The notes under the pieces: model-generated | The model's database searches: none | What the model was told of the DNA's origin: nothing | Seen by the model: the letters and a program-made list of their open reading frames with translations, nothing else | Shown here: one piece after another, positions 10,201-25,200 of the stretch | Layout of the letters: each line of letters starts with the position of its first letter | Numbering within the stretch: the stretch's first letter is position 1 | Program-made: the position numbers and the translations under genes | Origin: Tribonema minus | Lineage: Eukaryota > Sar > Xanthophyceae > Tribonematales > Tribonemataceae | Length of the DNA: 64,000 bases | Direction: 5' to 3' | NCBI GenBank assembly: GCA_017506865.1 | Contig: JAFCMP010000515.1 | Location: 62,001 to 126,000 of the forward strand

Positions 10201-13200
10201 GTGCGCATGAACACATTGCTGGTGGAACTTCGCACAACGCAGACTGAAATTTATACGTTGGTATCTTCAAACACACTGGCACACACATTGGAACCTCATA
10301 ACAATGCACAAGCCGTTTGTTTACCGAGAGGGCTCATGGCATGAGATGGCGAACGCATTTCAGCATGTTGACGTAAATTGTACTATGTAGCAACTTGAAC
10401 ACTCGATTTTCATGTACCAGCCACCTCAAATTCAATCACCTGGCCAACACGACCAAGACTGCCAATTTTACAAAGCGTCAAATGCAGTTACCATCGCCAG
10501 CACTCACCCCAAGGCTGCCCCTGGAGCGTGAGGAAGTGGTAGACAGGCGCGATCGGCCACTGCCAGAGAGGCCGTTGCCGCTGACGCTAGCGCCGCCGTT
10601 GCCGCGTGAGGCACTCTTGGCACCCGCAGCAGCAGGCACGTTGTTGCTGGCCGCTGACTTGAGGCGCCTGCCACCTGGTGATTGTGGAACTGCAGGTGCT
10701 GCGGCGGCGGCGGTGGTCTCTGGCGCAGCTGCCGCGGCGGATATGGAGGGTTGTCTCAGCTTGTTTTTGGCCTTGATGCGCTCCTCAATGCTGGACTTGA
10801 CCTTGTCTGAGATGGGGCCCAGGTTCTGCAGCAGCGGGGAAGGTACAGTGCGACTCAAACGTTGAGAGGGAGGGATGGTGGCTTCTGTGACCAGAGGCAT
10901 GTATGTATAGAGTGCGGTACTTGGTCATCGAAGTGCAGTCAACTCATGTACCTGCCAACCAAGTACGCAAATACAGCAGCATAGTACTTCACGGGCTTTC
11001 TAGAGATACTTGAGAGTGCGTAAGACATGATTGTGATATGCGACAAAACACCATCACATACATCACTTGGCACAGCAAGGCGCCACTCCCAGGCATGGAC
11101 ACAGATCATCCACTCAGATGAAAGCACGCCTCTTTTGAAAGTTATGTCATGATCTCAAGTAACTTGCAACATGAACACACGCGCTCTGCGCATCAATGCA
11201 TACTTAAAGCCTTTGCATCTGCACGTTGCGCTGATTTGCACATGTGCAACAAACACGCTTGACTCGCCTTGAGCAGCTTGGTCATGTCATGGTCAAGAGC
11301 AGCATACGCAGCATCGATGCAGTCCAGAGCTGCGCTGGCCAGTGCCTGCTCCTTGACCTCTGCGAATCGCACCAGATCCTTGAGGCCCTTGCGCCCCACA
11401 GGGCCCAGGCCAAACTGGCCCGTCAGACGTGCTACCTGCGCAGTGCACATGGCAGTGAGAGCGGGCACAAAGGTAAGGCTCTGATGAGACTTAAGCAATT
11501 ATTGTTTGCTCCAAAGAACGTAAATCATCAACATGGTGGCGCATTGAGCACGATGCATAGCTGTTATACGACCATTGTCATAGTGGGAGTGGCACAAAAG
11601 GTGTGTGATGCAAAGCACAGCAGATGCACGCGTTGAGAAAGTTACTGTACGACTGTGATTTGTGTGTGCATGCCCAGTACAGCCAACTTGGCATCCTGCT
11701 GGCACTATCAATGAAGCACAAAAACATGACAAGGGACAGTCGATGGCACCTGCAATGGCACTTGCAGTCAGTGCTGCAGATGTTGCTGAGTCAGGTCCCA
11801 CAGCCACGCCAGCATCGTGACATAAACAATACAATCATGACAGTCCATCACCCTGGAGTACAACCTGTTGCATGCATACACTGACCCAAACAGGAACCCA
11901 CAACCATCTTAATAAGCATGCCGCTGCCAATAACCCCGCACGCACCTCCTCCAGACACAGCACCCTCGATCTGCTGTTCTTGCTGGTCCCGACGGTGGCC
12001 AGCAGCAGCGGCACATACTTGTCTTGGGGTGACACCTCGCTGAGCAGTGTGACAATGGACTGCAGCGCTGCTCGGAACCGCTCTTTGCTGTGCCCACTCT
12101 TCTCCAGCACACATGGTGCTAGCACCTCCACCTCGTACTCCAGCAGCTGCACGCTCTGCTGCTTGAGCTGCATAGACATGCATGCACGCAGACATGCAAA
12201 TGTCATGGTCAGAAGTCTCAATGATGCATGCAAATGACTGCTCTGTATTGGGACATCGACCGCCACATTTGTGTTTGCATAGAGATGAGATGGTGCTACA
12301 CTGTCATGGACGCATTGATGCCAGACCGTACATGATGCGTACATGGGCATTCTGCACACACTTTTCGAAAACTGTCACGTTGCCGCACTGTGTCATGGAG
12401 GACGGAATTTTTTCTGAAACCATGGCAAGGCCCTTCATAACACCGGCGCGTCCCACAAGACAATAACACTTCTGCAGTATGTATGTTGACACATCCCATG
12501 CCTGGTGGACAGGCAGCACAACAACAACCACCTGCTGAATGCACAACAACCAACAGTTGGAGCTGGAAACAGCTCTGCAAAAATGCATCATGGAAATATG
12601 ACTGACTGAGTCAAGTGTTTGAACAGTATGGGATACGTGCGCTTATGAATGTAGGCATGTACAGTTTGTACAAGATGGAACTATACAGTATGCATGTGTC
12701 AGTAACACGTACCGTGACCAGCGTCTTCTCCAGCACCTCGAGCAGCTTGGCGAACGCCATGACGTTCTCCTTGTCGCACAGCCTCAGCGTGAACCACTTG
12801 AGCACCAGGTCCAGGCTGTCCATGTACGCCTCCTGCTGCGCCTCAAGCATGCCCTCAAGCATGGCAAACCCCTCATTGCCGCACTCCATACTCCCCGTAC
12901 GCACGGGAAACAGCTTGGCGGCAGCGCTGGAGCTGAGCAGTGGCGTCCACTGTGAACGCAGCAGCTCTGTGAGAGCCTCCTTGTCGTGTGTCTCATCAAA
13001 GCATGCCCAGCGCTGCAGGCGGCGGTCGACCTCCGCGCGCCGGGGCTTGTTTGCGTTGCGGCGCATGACGTCGGGCTCCGCTGCCACCGCAGCCGGCGGC
13101 GCTGCTGCCGCCGCGCCTGTCGAGATCAAGAGATTCAGAAAATTGGTGGAGTTCATGTGAAACACTGCTCTGTGTACGTCATGTAGCAGATGTACAAATG

Positions 13201-16200
13201 AATGTATGCCATTTGCTGTGACCACAATGTAATGGCATCGGTTCAAGATGGAGCACTGCTGAGAGGTGCCATCAGACAGCCCTCTGTGGCATGGCACAGA
13301 ACAGAGTGTAAAGTAAGGTATAGCATGTGAAGTATCAACATCAATGTTGGCACACCAGCCATCATTTCACCGGTGTTCTGACACTGATGCACCCGTATGC
13401 AGGCAGTGCCACAAACACAACACACGCAAGCTCTCAGGCGCAAGCACAATCGCGTGCGGCAGCAACTGTCATGACATCAACCTACCGCTGTCGCCCGCAT
13501 CTGCCGCAGCGCTGCCGCCGGCGTTGAACGACGCCCCCTTGGCAGGCATGGTGCGCGCCGGTTTAGAGCCGGCGGCCCTGCTGGTGCTGTTAGAGCGCGT
13601 GCCGCTAGCGCCCCGCGCCCCTGTCGCACCCAAATTGGCCTGGCTGGAGGCCTTGCGTCCGCGCGTAGCCGCTGCTACGGCTGCCGCAGCAGGAGCAGCT
13701 GGCTGAGCATCGCTGGCGGTGCTGGCAGCATCGGTGGCGTCTGCGTCCTGGGCACCGGCGCCACTGTTGCTGTTGCTGTTGCCTGCGGCGTAGACCCTGG
13801 TGAGGGGGGCCTTGAGCTGTAGAATGACGGCTGGGGTGAAGTCGCGCGTGCCGTGCTGGAGTGGAGTGGAGTGTGGCAGTGCACAGCAGAGGAACAGCAG
13901 GCCACGGAGCAAATAAATGCATGGTCAGGCGCCCATGAGAGCCATTTGCGCAGAGTCTGTGCCCATGCGAGCATGTACAAAAGAGAGGGGAGGGGGGGGG
14001 GGGGGGGAGTATGAGAGCTGCACATGCGGTTGGCAGGCGTGCGCTGGCTGTGTCAGGGACGTGAACAAGGCGACTGTTATGCTGTTGCAAGGTGTAGACA
14101 ATGATGAGCTGCCCCGCAATGTGCGTTACATGCAAATGCGATGGTAGAAAAGCATGGCGCACGCAAAACCTCTTGCACAAGCGTGGCCAGCCAGCCCCAA
14201 TGTGAAGCACACAACAGACAATTACAGCTTAGCGTAGCTGATGCATCCTGGAAAGCTAACATAGCACTATTGATGAGTGTTGAAGACGCTCGTGCACAGT
14301 GGGTCAAATTTGCAGCTGCAGAACTTGTACACGTCAACTCGCATAGCACTACGCACCACCCAAATGGCGCTGTCATTGACTATCTGACACTCCAGCCACC
14401 TATGGCAGTTGAACGATATATCCTCAGCTAACTTTTTGGTGGGCTAGAGCAATGTGATGATGAGACATGCTCCTAACATACATGCGCTGAGGTCCAAGCA
14501 GCAGAAATAACCATTGCAGTGATGTCCGCACAACCATGGGATGACATGAGGCTCCAAGTTAGTGTTGTCTGCATACCATTTAACGTACCTTGACCTGCCC
14601 TGCATTAGCGCAGCCAGTGGCCACAAGCGAGACCAGGCACTCCTCTGCCATCTGGCGCGTGGCTCCCGCCTTGTCTTGCATGCATGTCAACAGAGGGCTC
14701 ACTAGGCATACGCCTTCGGCACATCCCTTGAGGGCAGGCAGGTGCCTGTGGGACGCACGCAATGGCAAACGGTGGGGGTGAGCCAGGGGGTCGACAGTGG
14801 TAGTGAGTTAGCCAGTGATTGTCGTGCAAGGGTTTGCGCGCTTGTGTTGTCGCCCGTCAGGAATGGCTACATCTAGGGACACGATGCGATGAGTGTTGAA
14901 TACCAGTGCTCTGTGACTTGTCTGAGCCGTGTGCATTGGCGCTGGCGACGTGTCGCCACCACGTGCTGAGAGCGTCGCACAGTACAGCAATGCTGATGTG
15001 ACATGCGCAGCGGCAGATCTGGTCGATCGCTGAAATACATGGCTCCCACACCTACATGATGCCCCAAAGCACAATGACAATGCTGACCAACAACCAGCCG
15101 CTACAACAGTCACACACCAGCTGAGTCTCCTTCCTATGTACACTACAGGAGCCATGGCACCTAGTCAACTGACATGACGTCTTGGGCAGGCATGTACGCA
15201 TACGAAGGCGATCCAGACCTGGTGCAGGTCCTTTCGTGAACCAACTGCCAATCAGAGTACAACACCAGCATCATGATAGGTGAAGCTACACAAGCGCTCA
15301 GTTACACTTGTCAATCATGGCCACTATTGACAAATGCTGTACATATTACAATGACGCCACAGCATACCATGCAGTGAACCCCCCGCATTGCATTTGTGAT
15401 GTTGCAGTCGTAGCAGCGCTCAGTACCTGGCAGTCCACTGCAGCAGCTCCGCCCTGCCAACAGTATTGACGAGAGCTGCCCCGAGAGGCGTAAGGAACGC
15501 CTCAAAGGTGGGTGCGTTGGTGGCACCGTCCTTGCCGCACACTATCTTGTCCAGGCATTGCAGAGCAGCATCGCGCATCAGCTTCCTGCATACACAGAGA
15601 CACACGGGGCGAGGGAGGTACTGAATGTGTGAGATGCCGCTTGCGTTACCAGACATGGCACGGGCTTTGCTTGTCGAACGGCTTGCCATGAAGAGCAATC
15701 ACAGCAAATAATGAGTGATGCTTGATCGTCTTAAAAAAATAGAGAAGAGTTGATGGTGCATCACCCTTGAGCCTGTTGTACTGCCTGAGCTCAAAAGTGA
15801 TGTTACAGAGCTCGTTTGATCACGCGGCATAGCATGTGTATGGCTGTCCAAACAATCGAAGCATGCAGCCAGAGAGGACATGGCCTTTGTGTGAGGTGCT
15901 TGCTCAGAACATAAACTGCCCGATTTCAATTCGTTCGCACTAATGCACTAGTCTAATGCTCAAGTAGATTATGGAAAAATGAGGCGTACATTGGTGTTTA
16001 TTCGACAACAAATCCAAGGCAAGTCTCAGATGACAGCGCTCCGCTGCAATGACTCATACTCGTGACTCACTTGTTGTCAGCCACGCCAGCCAGCAGTGGC
16101 TCGCTGACAGCCCGCACATATCTGCCACTGGCTTCTGGGTCTAGACTGCCCATGAGCTCTGCAATTGCACCCGCTGCCAGTGGCTTCAGGTTGGACTGCG

Positions 16201-19200
16201 AGTCTCCAAGCCTGAAAAGGGCACCAACCATGACAACAGCAAGGAATGTGTGTGTTATGTGACTTTCGATGCAGCAACTGTCAATGGTGACCTTCCCGCC
16301 CGTGTTGACACAGGGGGGGCAGTTCATGCGTATATGCTCTGTGCCATCGTAAGGTTGGCAGAAGACGCATGGACCACTGAGAGCGAACACCTGGTGGCGC
16401 TCAGTACGGAAGATCTATGTGAGATTTCTGAACAGCAGTTGTGACACACACGTGCTGTGTTTGGATTGAAGGAAGTGGCATGCACACAGGTCACCAGGGA
16501 CATGCACAGTATAAATGATCGTCCAACGCCAGGGATATACATACACGCACACTGAATGGGCACCAGCCATCAAGCACAACACGTGGGTGCAACAACGCAA
16601 TTCACGGTACATGCATGCCTGAACACTTCATGCGAGCACATCCACTCTTTGTGCAACTTGTTACCTGGCTCGCAGCGCCTTGAGCACCTCTGCCGCCGAC
16701 TTGTTGGCCTCCATGTAGTGCCCTGAGCGCTGACACGCGGCTATCACCTCCTCTATGGCCGCCTTCCTGCCCTTCCATGCATCCTTGCCGTCTGTACTGG
16801 CCATGTCCTTCAGGCAGTCTTTGCTCAGCAGAGACGCCAGATCCGACCGAGGGAGGCCGCCGCCAGTGCCGCCCGCTGCCGCGGCGCCTCCGCTGCCCTT
16901 CACTGTTCGCGTTGCCTGCGCAAGAAGCATCACAGGACAGCACAGGATCGCAAATGCAAAGAGGTTAGATGCTGCGCAGGCATGTGCAGAGGTGCATCGT
17001 TTGAAGTATGCGCTGTGTGTGCGCAATGGGTCACCGTGCAGAGCATTGGACGTAATGTATGGGGCATGTGACTCATGTCAGCTTGATGCGTATGCCATCA
17101 CAGGAGCATGTGGCCATATGATGAGCTACAATGCACAGGTGACAATTACTGCAAGTATGCACAATGCATATATTGCGCATATCTGAGAGCAGGCGTGATG
17201 ACGCGCTGTTGACATAATGTATCAGCACTTGTGTCCTGGCGCAAACTAGGTTAGTTCAGCTTGATGAAGTCTCAGGATGCTGGCAATGTGCGTATGCTTT
17301 GGCATTTCTGCGCTGAGGCTCCCAAGTAACGGCATGGAGCCGTAAGAATGAGCCAAACGCTTGCATTTGCAGAGCAGCCTTTGCCAAGCATGCAATGCGA
17401 CGCTGCAACACGAGCAAGCATGCAATGTGCATTATGGCCAATGTGCAATGCACAAAGCACGGAGAACCATCATCATCACCTTCTGGGCTGCACCAGCGTC
17501 AAACCCCGTCTTCTCAAACTGCGCCTCGATCGCCGAGCGGGAAGCGGCCTTGATGTCTTCAGGCAGCAGAGCCTTGAGCGGAGGCCCTAGCTGGTGGTAC
17601 ATACCCCCCAAGAGCTCCACTGCAGAGGAGCGCACCTTGGGGTTGCCATTGTCCAGCTCAGACACGGCAAACGCGACCAAGACCTGTACTGGCATTGCGC
17701 CGGCGCCAAACTGCAAACGGCATGTGCGGCACACGCATATGAAGGCAGTGTTAGTGTTGGCCCGAATTGCATTCCGTGACGCCTGGGCAGAGAGTAAGCT
17801 GGTCATGCTGCAGACTATACAGGAGCAATACAATTTGAATTGCTGCCCAGCTTCGGCTGCGCTGCGATGCGTTTGAGACCAGCATGAACCAAGCAGGTAT
17901 GAAACAACTGCCACCACAACCTCAACAAGGGTGTGCATGGAAACCCCCGTACTTGACGCAATTATTGTAGCACTGAACCAGAGATCATTTGTGCAGCACT
18001 TGCCACCAGAATTTGCACACTGCAGCACCTCTGCCTGCCATAGCCAGCACCTGCGCTCAAGCATACCTATAATGATTGCTAGGCACGCACCTCAGCAAAG
18101 GCCTGCATGACCCACACCAGCGCGTCCACGTGCGCGGGCGGCGCCTTGATGCCCGCCACCAGCTTGCACACGCGCCGCACCACAAACGCCGGCCCCACCG
18201 CCTCCGCCGCCGCCATCATGAGGCCGCACACGGAATCGTGCTGCTTTCGATCCGCAATCTTGTCCAGCACAGCGCACAGGACGCTCGACAGGTGCGCCTT
18301 GGACACGGGGGCGTCGCCGGCGGCGGTTACGGCGGCAGTTACGGCGTCGATGGCGCCCTTGACCACGTTGAAGTTGGCGTCCTTGAAGTTCTTGCTGTTC
18401 TCGCGCACGACCGTGACGGCGGCGCCGAAGCACTCGCTGGCGGTGTCCGAGGGCAGGGCTGCGAGCGCTGACGACAGCGCCTCCAGTGCGGCCTTCCTGT
18501 CCTGCCACTTGGCGCTCTGCAGGCCCTGCGCCATGCTGCGTGTCGTGAAGGGCGGAGCGAGGGGGGGGGGGGGGGGGGGGTAGGATGCTGAGCAATGTGG
18601 TCGGCAGTCAAGTGACCAAGTGACAGCCGGCCACCAGAAAGCAGTGGTGCCAGCACAGCTCAAACGCGTGTATCCCGCAGCATGAACATTGGGGCGTCAG
18701 GCCGCACTAAATGAGAACACTGCACCTGGTGGCAACAGCTCAACTCGTTTGTCTTGGTGTAATGCAGGATACTTGGCTATCCTACATCATACTCAACTCA
18801 TTGATGTTGGCGTGATGGATCTTTGGCTATCCTGCATGGAAGTCATGCACAGTGGTCACTGTTTGTGGCATTTCAGACAGCGCTTACAAAGTATGCAGCA
18901 TACTGGCAGTATACACAGTGTCCGCAATGACCGGTCATGCAAGGCCGTGCAGTTGATGACAGCAAGCTTGGACTGAAAATGCCTCACACAGAGCACTCCT
19001 TCTCTGATGAGGGCGGCTGTGGCGTTGCTTACCACCCCGCAGTAACACCAATTATGACCTCAATAAGCAAGTAGACCGTCAAACCGATAGTAAAGCACTG
19101 TGCGGAGCGAGAGCGAGCAGCATTACGCCAACGTGCATGTGCATTGCGTGCAGGTGGTTTGCTGGTTCTCTTTACCTGTCACAGTCAGCGATGCCTTTCT

Positions 19201-22200
19201 CAGTCAGCTTGGCCCAGGCCTCTTCGCCAGACATGGCAGTCGGCTCGCTGTCGCCATCATCATCTGCAGCATGCAACATATATTGAAGCAGAGCTCAGCA
19301 AAGACACCACGAATGCAAGACTTAGTTCCTGAATTGGCATATCAGTATGTCAGTCACTGGTGCTTGGTGAAGCGTCCAGTGTCTAGAGATGATTAGTAGT
19401 CAGTATGCAGCTAGTCTTGAAATATGGCAACCTCAACGAAACAGAGACTCAACGAAACAGAGAAGCATTACAAAAGTGCAACGACGCTCTGTGATAGTGC
19501 AGCTGACAAAATTCTATTACCACTGGCTGCATTGCCACATCATGTGCGCATGCGGCAATAACCTGCATCGCCAGGCTTGAATTCGGGTGTGCACGTACTT
19601 CTTCACTGGTTTGGGCCGTGTTTGATCATTCTGCATGCCAGCATCCAGAACATGTGCACATGCAGCAATTGCCAAGCTTTATTGAGGGTGTGCATGAACT
19701 TCGAGCTACAGATTGCTGTGCACTTGAGAGCCAGCACTGTGCAGGCGTGCAATCACATACACCTGCCCAGAGTAGCCCTGGCGCAACACATACGTGTCAT
19801 ACATCATACGGCACATGATGCTCCTCTTGGACTTGAACCATGCGTTAGGTAACAATCAGGTGTGCCTCATACCGCACATTGCAGCATTGCAACACGACCT
19901 AGGCATGATAATGGATCACGGTCTCTCTCTTTAACAGACAAGCCACATCGCGTCCCATGCCGCGCATATGACTCAGAACCGGTGCGTAACGTTGTTCACA
20001 CATTATAATATACACATAAATATACATACCCTCAGCGGCGGCGGCCTTGGGCTTGCCCTTGGGCGCCGCCGCTGCGGAAGGGGCGCCCGTCTTGCGCTCC
20101 ATGCGCGCGCGCAGCGACGACTGGCTGCCCTTCCTGGCCATGGGCGCAGCCGCCTTGGGCTTGGCCTCCGCTGCTGCCTCTGCCGGTGCTGCTGGTGGCG
20201 CATCATTGCCATTGCCCCTGGGCGTTGAGCCGCCGGGCCTGCTGCTGGTGCTGCCAGAGCGCCCCCGTGCCTTGGCGCCGGTGGCAGCAGCGGCGGCGGG
20301 CGCGGCAGCAGCTGGTGGTGCGGCAGCAGCTGCGGTGCCTTCGCCGCCAATCTGCTCGCTGATCTGCGTTGACATGCAGGAGCAAATAAGAGAGTGCGTC
20401 AGCAAGCAGCGCGCACAGCGGTTCTGGCATGCTCACTGGCACTGGCAGGAAACTGGTCTGTGCTGTGAGCCTTGTTGACGTTGCAACAAAACCAGCGTCA
20501 GCTTGAGAACAGCCGCATCTTATCCTTGACAGGTGACCAGAGCCACGCATGGTTGTGGCACTCACACCACAACAGAGGCATGGAGCTGGTGAAATTGCTA
20601 CTGGACCTATCTCCTTCAAGTATCCAACCTGAGGTGAGGAGGTTATGTAACGCACCTTTTTGAAGGCCCTTGCATTGCTGGCCTTTAGGTCCAGGGCCAC
20701 AGCCCATACAGGTCCCCCTGCAGGAGGCACGTTGTACGCATTACACACACATCAGACATCACCGATTGCTATGGATGCAAGTGGATCAGCTCCCTGTTTC
20801 ACACATTTGGACGCACTACCCCTGTATAAGCCAGCTGTCTAACTTGGTGCACGTCAGTTCACTGGCAGTTTTAACAATTCATTGCTGTGTTGTGGCGAGC
20901 ACCTTTGCTGAGATAATTCACCAAAGATGCATGTGGACACTCACACAACACATGAGAGCGAAATGTGACCTTAAATTACGCGCAGGAGAGATGAGCCACG
21001 CATGAGTGTAATGACTGGGCAGCAGTGTGAGCGCTGCTGCAGCTGAGCAATGCCAGTCAGGTCACATTATAGTGTGGCAAGACACCGAAGAGAGTGCACT
21101 TGAGGCTTGAGTTGACGTGCCTTGGTCACTGCAGCGCACATGCTGGCAGCATAGCAAGAGTCAGGCACACAAGCGCGCGTGTGTGCGCTGCTAACAGTAG
21201 TTGCTGTCCTCTGCTCATCAAGTCGCAACACACACACACCACTTGCCTTGTCCACCGCACACGCGCCGCGCTGCGAGTATGATGGCGGCGGCTGCGTCGG
21301 AGGCGGCCGTCCTGACAGCGGGGTCGCTGTCAGCCAGTAGACCTACAGCACCGCCCATCAGCTGCACCAGCGTCTGAGCATCTACAGCTGGCTGTGGCCG
21401 CTTGACACAGGTGCAGATCCAGCTGCGTAGCGCAACACGTGCAAGCGGAAGTAATGAATTCAAGAGAAACTCATGATGGAATTGGAGCAGTCGTAGGTCA
21501 ATGAATGGAACGGCTGGATTGCACGCCGATCTCAGCCTGTTGCAGAGAGGTGCACAGGGGTACACAATGTGAACATCTGCACGTGGTGAGGCATAATAGT
21601 CATGTTCATATGATGACGACTCTGACACCACACGAAAAGCTTCTCGAGTGCAGGTATATGCATTGGCCGTATGTGCACAATGGCCTCCTGTGCTGATGTG
21701 ACATATCATGCAGTACACGCTGCCTTGGCTTACGTGCAAGTCTCACACCTGCACAAAAGCTCACACATAGACAAGTAAACCTCCTGTACACCTCATCACA
21801 TGTTTACCAATCAATGTCACCGTACTTGCTTGAACGTTAGGTCTAGGGTTAGACGTACCCCAGAATGGACACCCTGCTGAGCGTAGGGTTGACCTTCTTG
21901 GGCTCCAGCGCCGCCAGCACATCCTCAAGCACCTGCTCCAGCGTCAGGGGGTTGCCGTACACCTGCTCCAGCGTCTCACACACCGTCTTGTTGCACTTCT
22001 TGTCCGCCAGCTTGCCGAGCGCTGTCTTGCATACGCCGCGCGCGAATGGGCCGAACTCGCCCCTGAGCCCTTCCGCGAGCTTGCCCAGCAGCTTGAAGGC
22101 GGAGCAGACGACCATGACGTGGGAGTGGTCGGTGAGGGTGCGCGCTTGCTTGACAAAGTCGTGGTAGTCGCCGGAGGTGAGCTTGGGGACGTCGCCGATG

Positions 22201-25200
22201 ACATCCAGCGCTATCTTGAGGCCCGCCACCTGCCGCGGGAGGGGTGACGTGACATGATGAATATTAGCTGCATGAGATACATCTGCTTACAAATATATGG
22301 GGACCGGTGACCGGTGACATTGCAGGAACAGTCAGAACTATCTCGAGGCCCGCCACCTGCCGCGGGAGGGGTGGCGTGACATGATGAATATGAGCTGCAT
22401 GAGAGACATCTGTAAGTGAATGGGGACCGGTGACGTCGCAAGGAAAGTCAGTGCTATCTGCAGGCCTGTCAACTGATAAAAGCACCAGCGGTGACGGCGG
22501 GAAGTCACATTTGATCTAAGGAAACTACGAATGCGATTCGTGGTATTGTACACCACGTTGACAGTGGTGGCGATCACATTTGCATTAGCGTTAGACTAGG
22601 GTCCTGATACTGAGCGAGGCGACAAATGTAGTCGACAGTATAGGCATTCAGAGATGGCACCAAGCAACTGGTACTAGGCATGATGAGGGATAATCAGTTT
22701 GCACAGCAGCACAGGAGCTGCAGCACAATGCACATGATGCCTACCATTCAACCACACGCACGCAACGGTATATGAAGCATACAGCGAGTCCTCCAGACGC
22801 ACTGCAGAGGACAGATATGCAAAGCGGCAAACACAGATCCCAGGCATGTTACAGGATGCATCCCGACATACCAGCAACAATAGATGCTGTATGGGGCATG
22901 GACCCTGTGTGACTCAGTGCGACAATTTCTACATGAGTGTTGAGTTGAGGTTTGATTTTCCGGTGCATCGCTGAATGCAGAATACTCACCTTTTCACTCC
23001 ATTTCTCCTCCGCCATCTTAGCATTGAATTCCGTCTTCTTGAGGCGCTCCAACAGGTCAACCGCCTCAATCATGTCCCTTGCATCAAATGCTGGCGCTGC
23101 ATCAACTTCAACATCGCCGTCGTCCTCAGCAGCGTCGCCGCCTGCTGCCGCCGCTTTAGGCTTGGGCCTATGCAACATCATGTTCAGCAGTTAGGTTGTA
23201 CTGGCATCAGCATTGCAGATTTATGCTTTTCTTGATGACTGAAAATCAACGTCAGGGCAGCAAATTATGCATATACTCACAAGGTCAGCAAGTCATCACC
23301 AAACAGCTTCTACATCTGCACAAGAGCTGGTGGTGTCGTGGTGTCATCATCATCAGCAGCATTGGGCGTACAAGGACACACAGGCCGTGAGCTCATCTGC
23401 ATGCATATGCTGCATCGCACGAGGGCATATGTTACACAGGCACACGACATGCACAACCATGCTCTCGTGCAGCATTACCAGCTTTCTGCCCTACAGAATG
23501 TGGTAAGCAATGCACTGTGGTCATGCAGTCATGCATGTTGAAGTATGATTCAGTTCAGCAAAACTGGGTATGATTCAGACATTGGTCCTACTGACCCTTG
23601 ATCAGCTACAAGGACATGTTGGTTCTAGACTACTGATACCAACGGAAAGCTCAAGATGTCACAAGTTGAATTGACCAATTATGTTGACTTTTTGTACTAC
23701 TCAAAAGTGCTACTGAATCACCGTAGGCAGAGCTTGCGCACAATGGCAGATTGCCGCTGGCACTTACACCAGCCTTGGTTTCTTTGTCAGTACAGGTTTT
23801 TGTGGTCTAGGGTTGGCTACGAGTACACAACAGCCTGATGCTGACGCAATACCAATGCCAATTGGTTGTGGCTAAATTACCACAAAACAAAGCGCACCAA
23901 TACCAAACGCCAAGTCTGCTGTGCCGATTACTGATAGCAAAGAAGTGAGTCACCTCCGAACTTCAAGTGGTGTGCTTGTTGTCAACGACGTGATCGCTCA
24001 CCACAGCAAATGAGCCAGAACCAGGTGCCTGGACACTCAAAGCGGATGCCTACCTACATGACTTGTTGAAGCCAGCAAGACAGCCAAAACGTTCAGCAAT
24101 GCTCAATCCGCAATTGTGCCTAACCCACATGGACACAGATTACTGCTCAATTAGCTGATGTGCTCAACTGGCGCATCAAGACACACTATTGCTGTCCCCT
24201 ATGCATGTGCAGCGGGTTGTACGTGGCTGCATCTTGCTCCAGCGAATTAGCACAATGCACTGTTGCACTGCACCAACATCAACAAATGTTCATCACGTGC
24301 CCATTCCAGTCTCTTGCCTCATGCTTACTTAGGGTTGGGTTTTTGAGTGGGGTAGCATAAGCATGGGGGCTAGGCTCACCTCAGCTTGCGCAAGTAGACA
24401 GACGGCTTGCACGCCCCCGGCACAAGGTCCTTGGTGGCCGCCTCAATCTCCGCCTTCTGAGCGCTGCGCAGCTCATCGATCACGCCCGCCAGCGGCGCCA
24501 CCCCCACCCACTTCACCAGCTCCGTCACTAGCGCCAGCGCTGCTGTGCGCACATTGGTGTCCTTGTGCTCCAGCACCCCCTTGAGCTTGCCTCGCAGCTC
24601 CTTCAGGGGCAGGGTGGCGGCTCCAAAAGCGTCCGCCGCTTTGGTGATGCAGGCCAGGCAGGCAGGGGGTACTTTGGGCTTCTTGTCATTGAGGCCCTGC
24701 AGGAGCGCCAGGGTGACCACCTCTGGGGTGTCCACCTGTGAATGGAATGCAGCAGCATATGCATGGGATGTCATCCAGGGTGCATGTATATGGCAAGCAT
24801 TCAGGGCAAGCATGTTCCTGGTCATGAAGCAATGGTAGAATCGAGAGTCACTGCGCAAGATGGCGCAGAATGCGCACCTGATGCGTTAGCCCGACACCAG
24901 AGGCACCGGATGCATACACAACATGGCCATCAAAAGTAACTGTCAAACGCGGCGCTTTACCCCTTTGTACATGAGCCCCTCAACGCATAGCTTTCGAAGT
25001 GTGTACCTCCATGAACTTGAGCAGCGCGGCCTCCGCCTTTGCTGGCGTTGTCCCCCTGGCAGAGAAGCCCTTGGAGATGATATCGCCAGCCAGTGCCTCA
25101 GCCGTCGCAGTTGCCTTGGGAGCTGCATCAGCATAGGCCAGGACAGCATCCATGGCTGCGTCCAGGCAGGCAGCATGGCTGTCGCCCACCGCCTTGCTAA

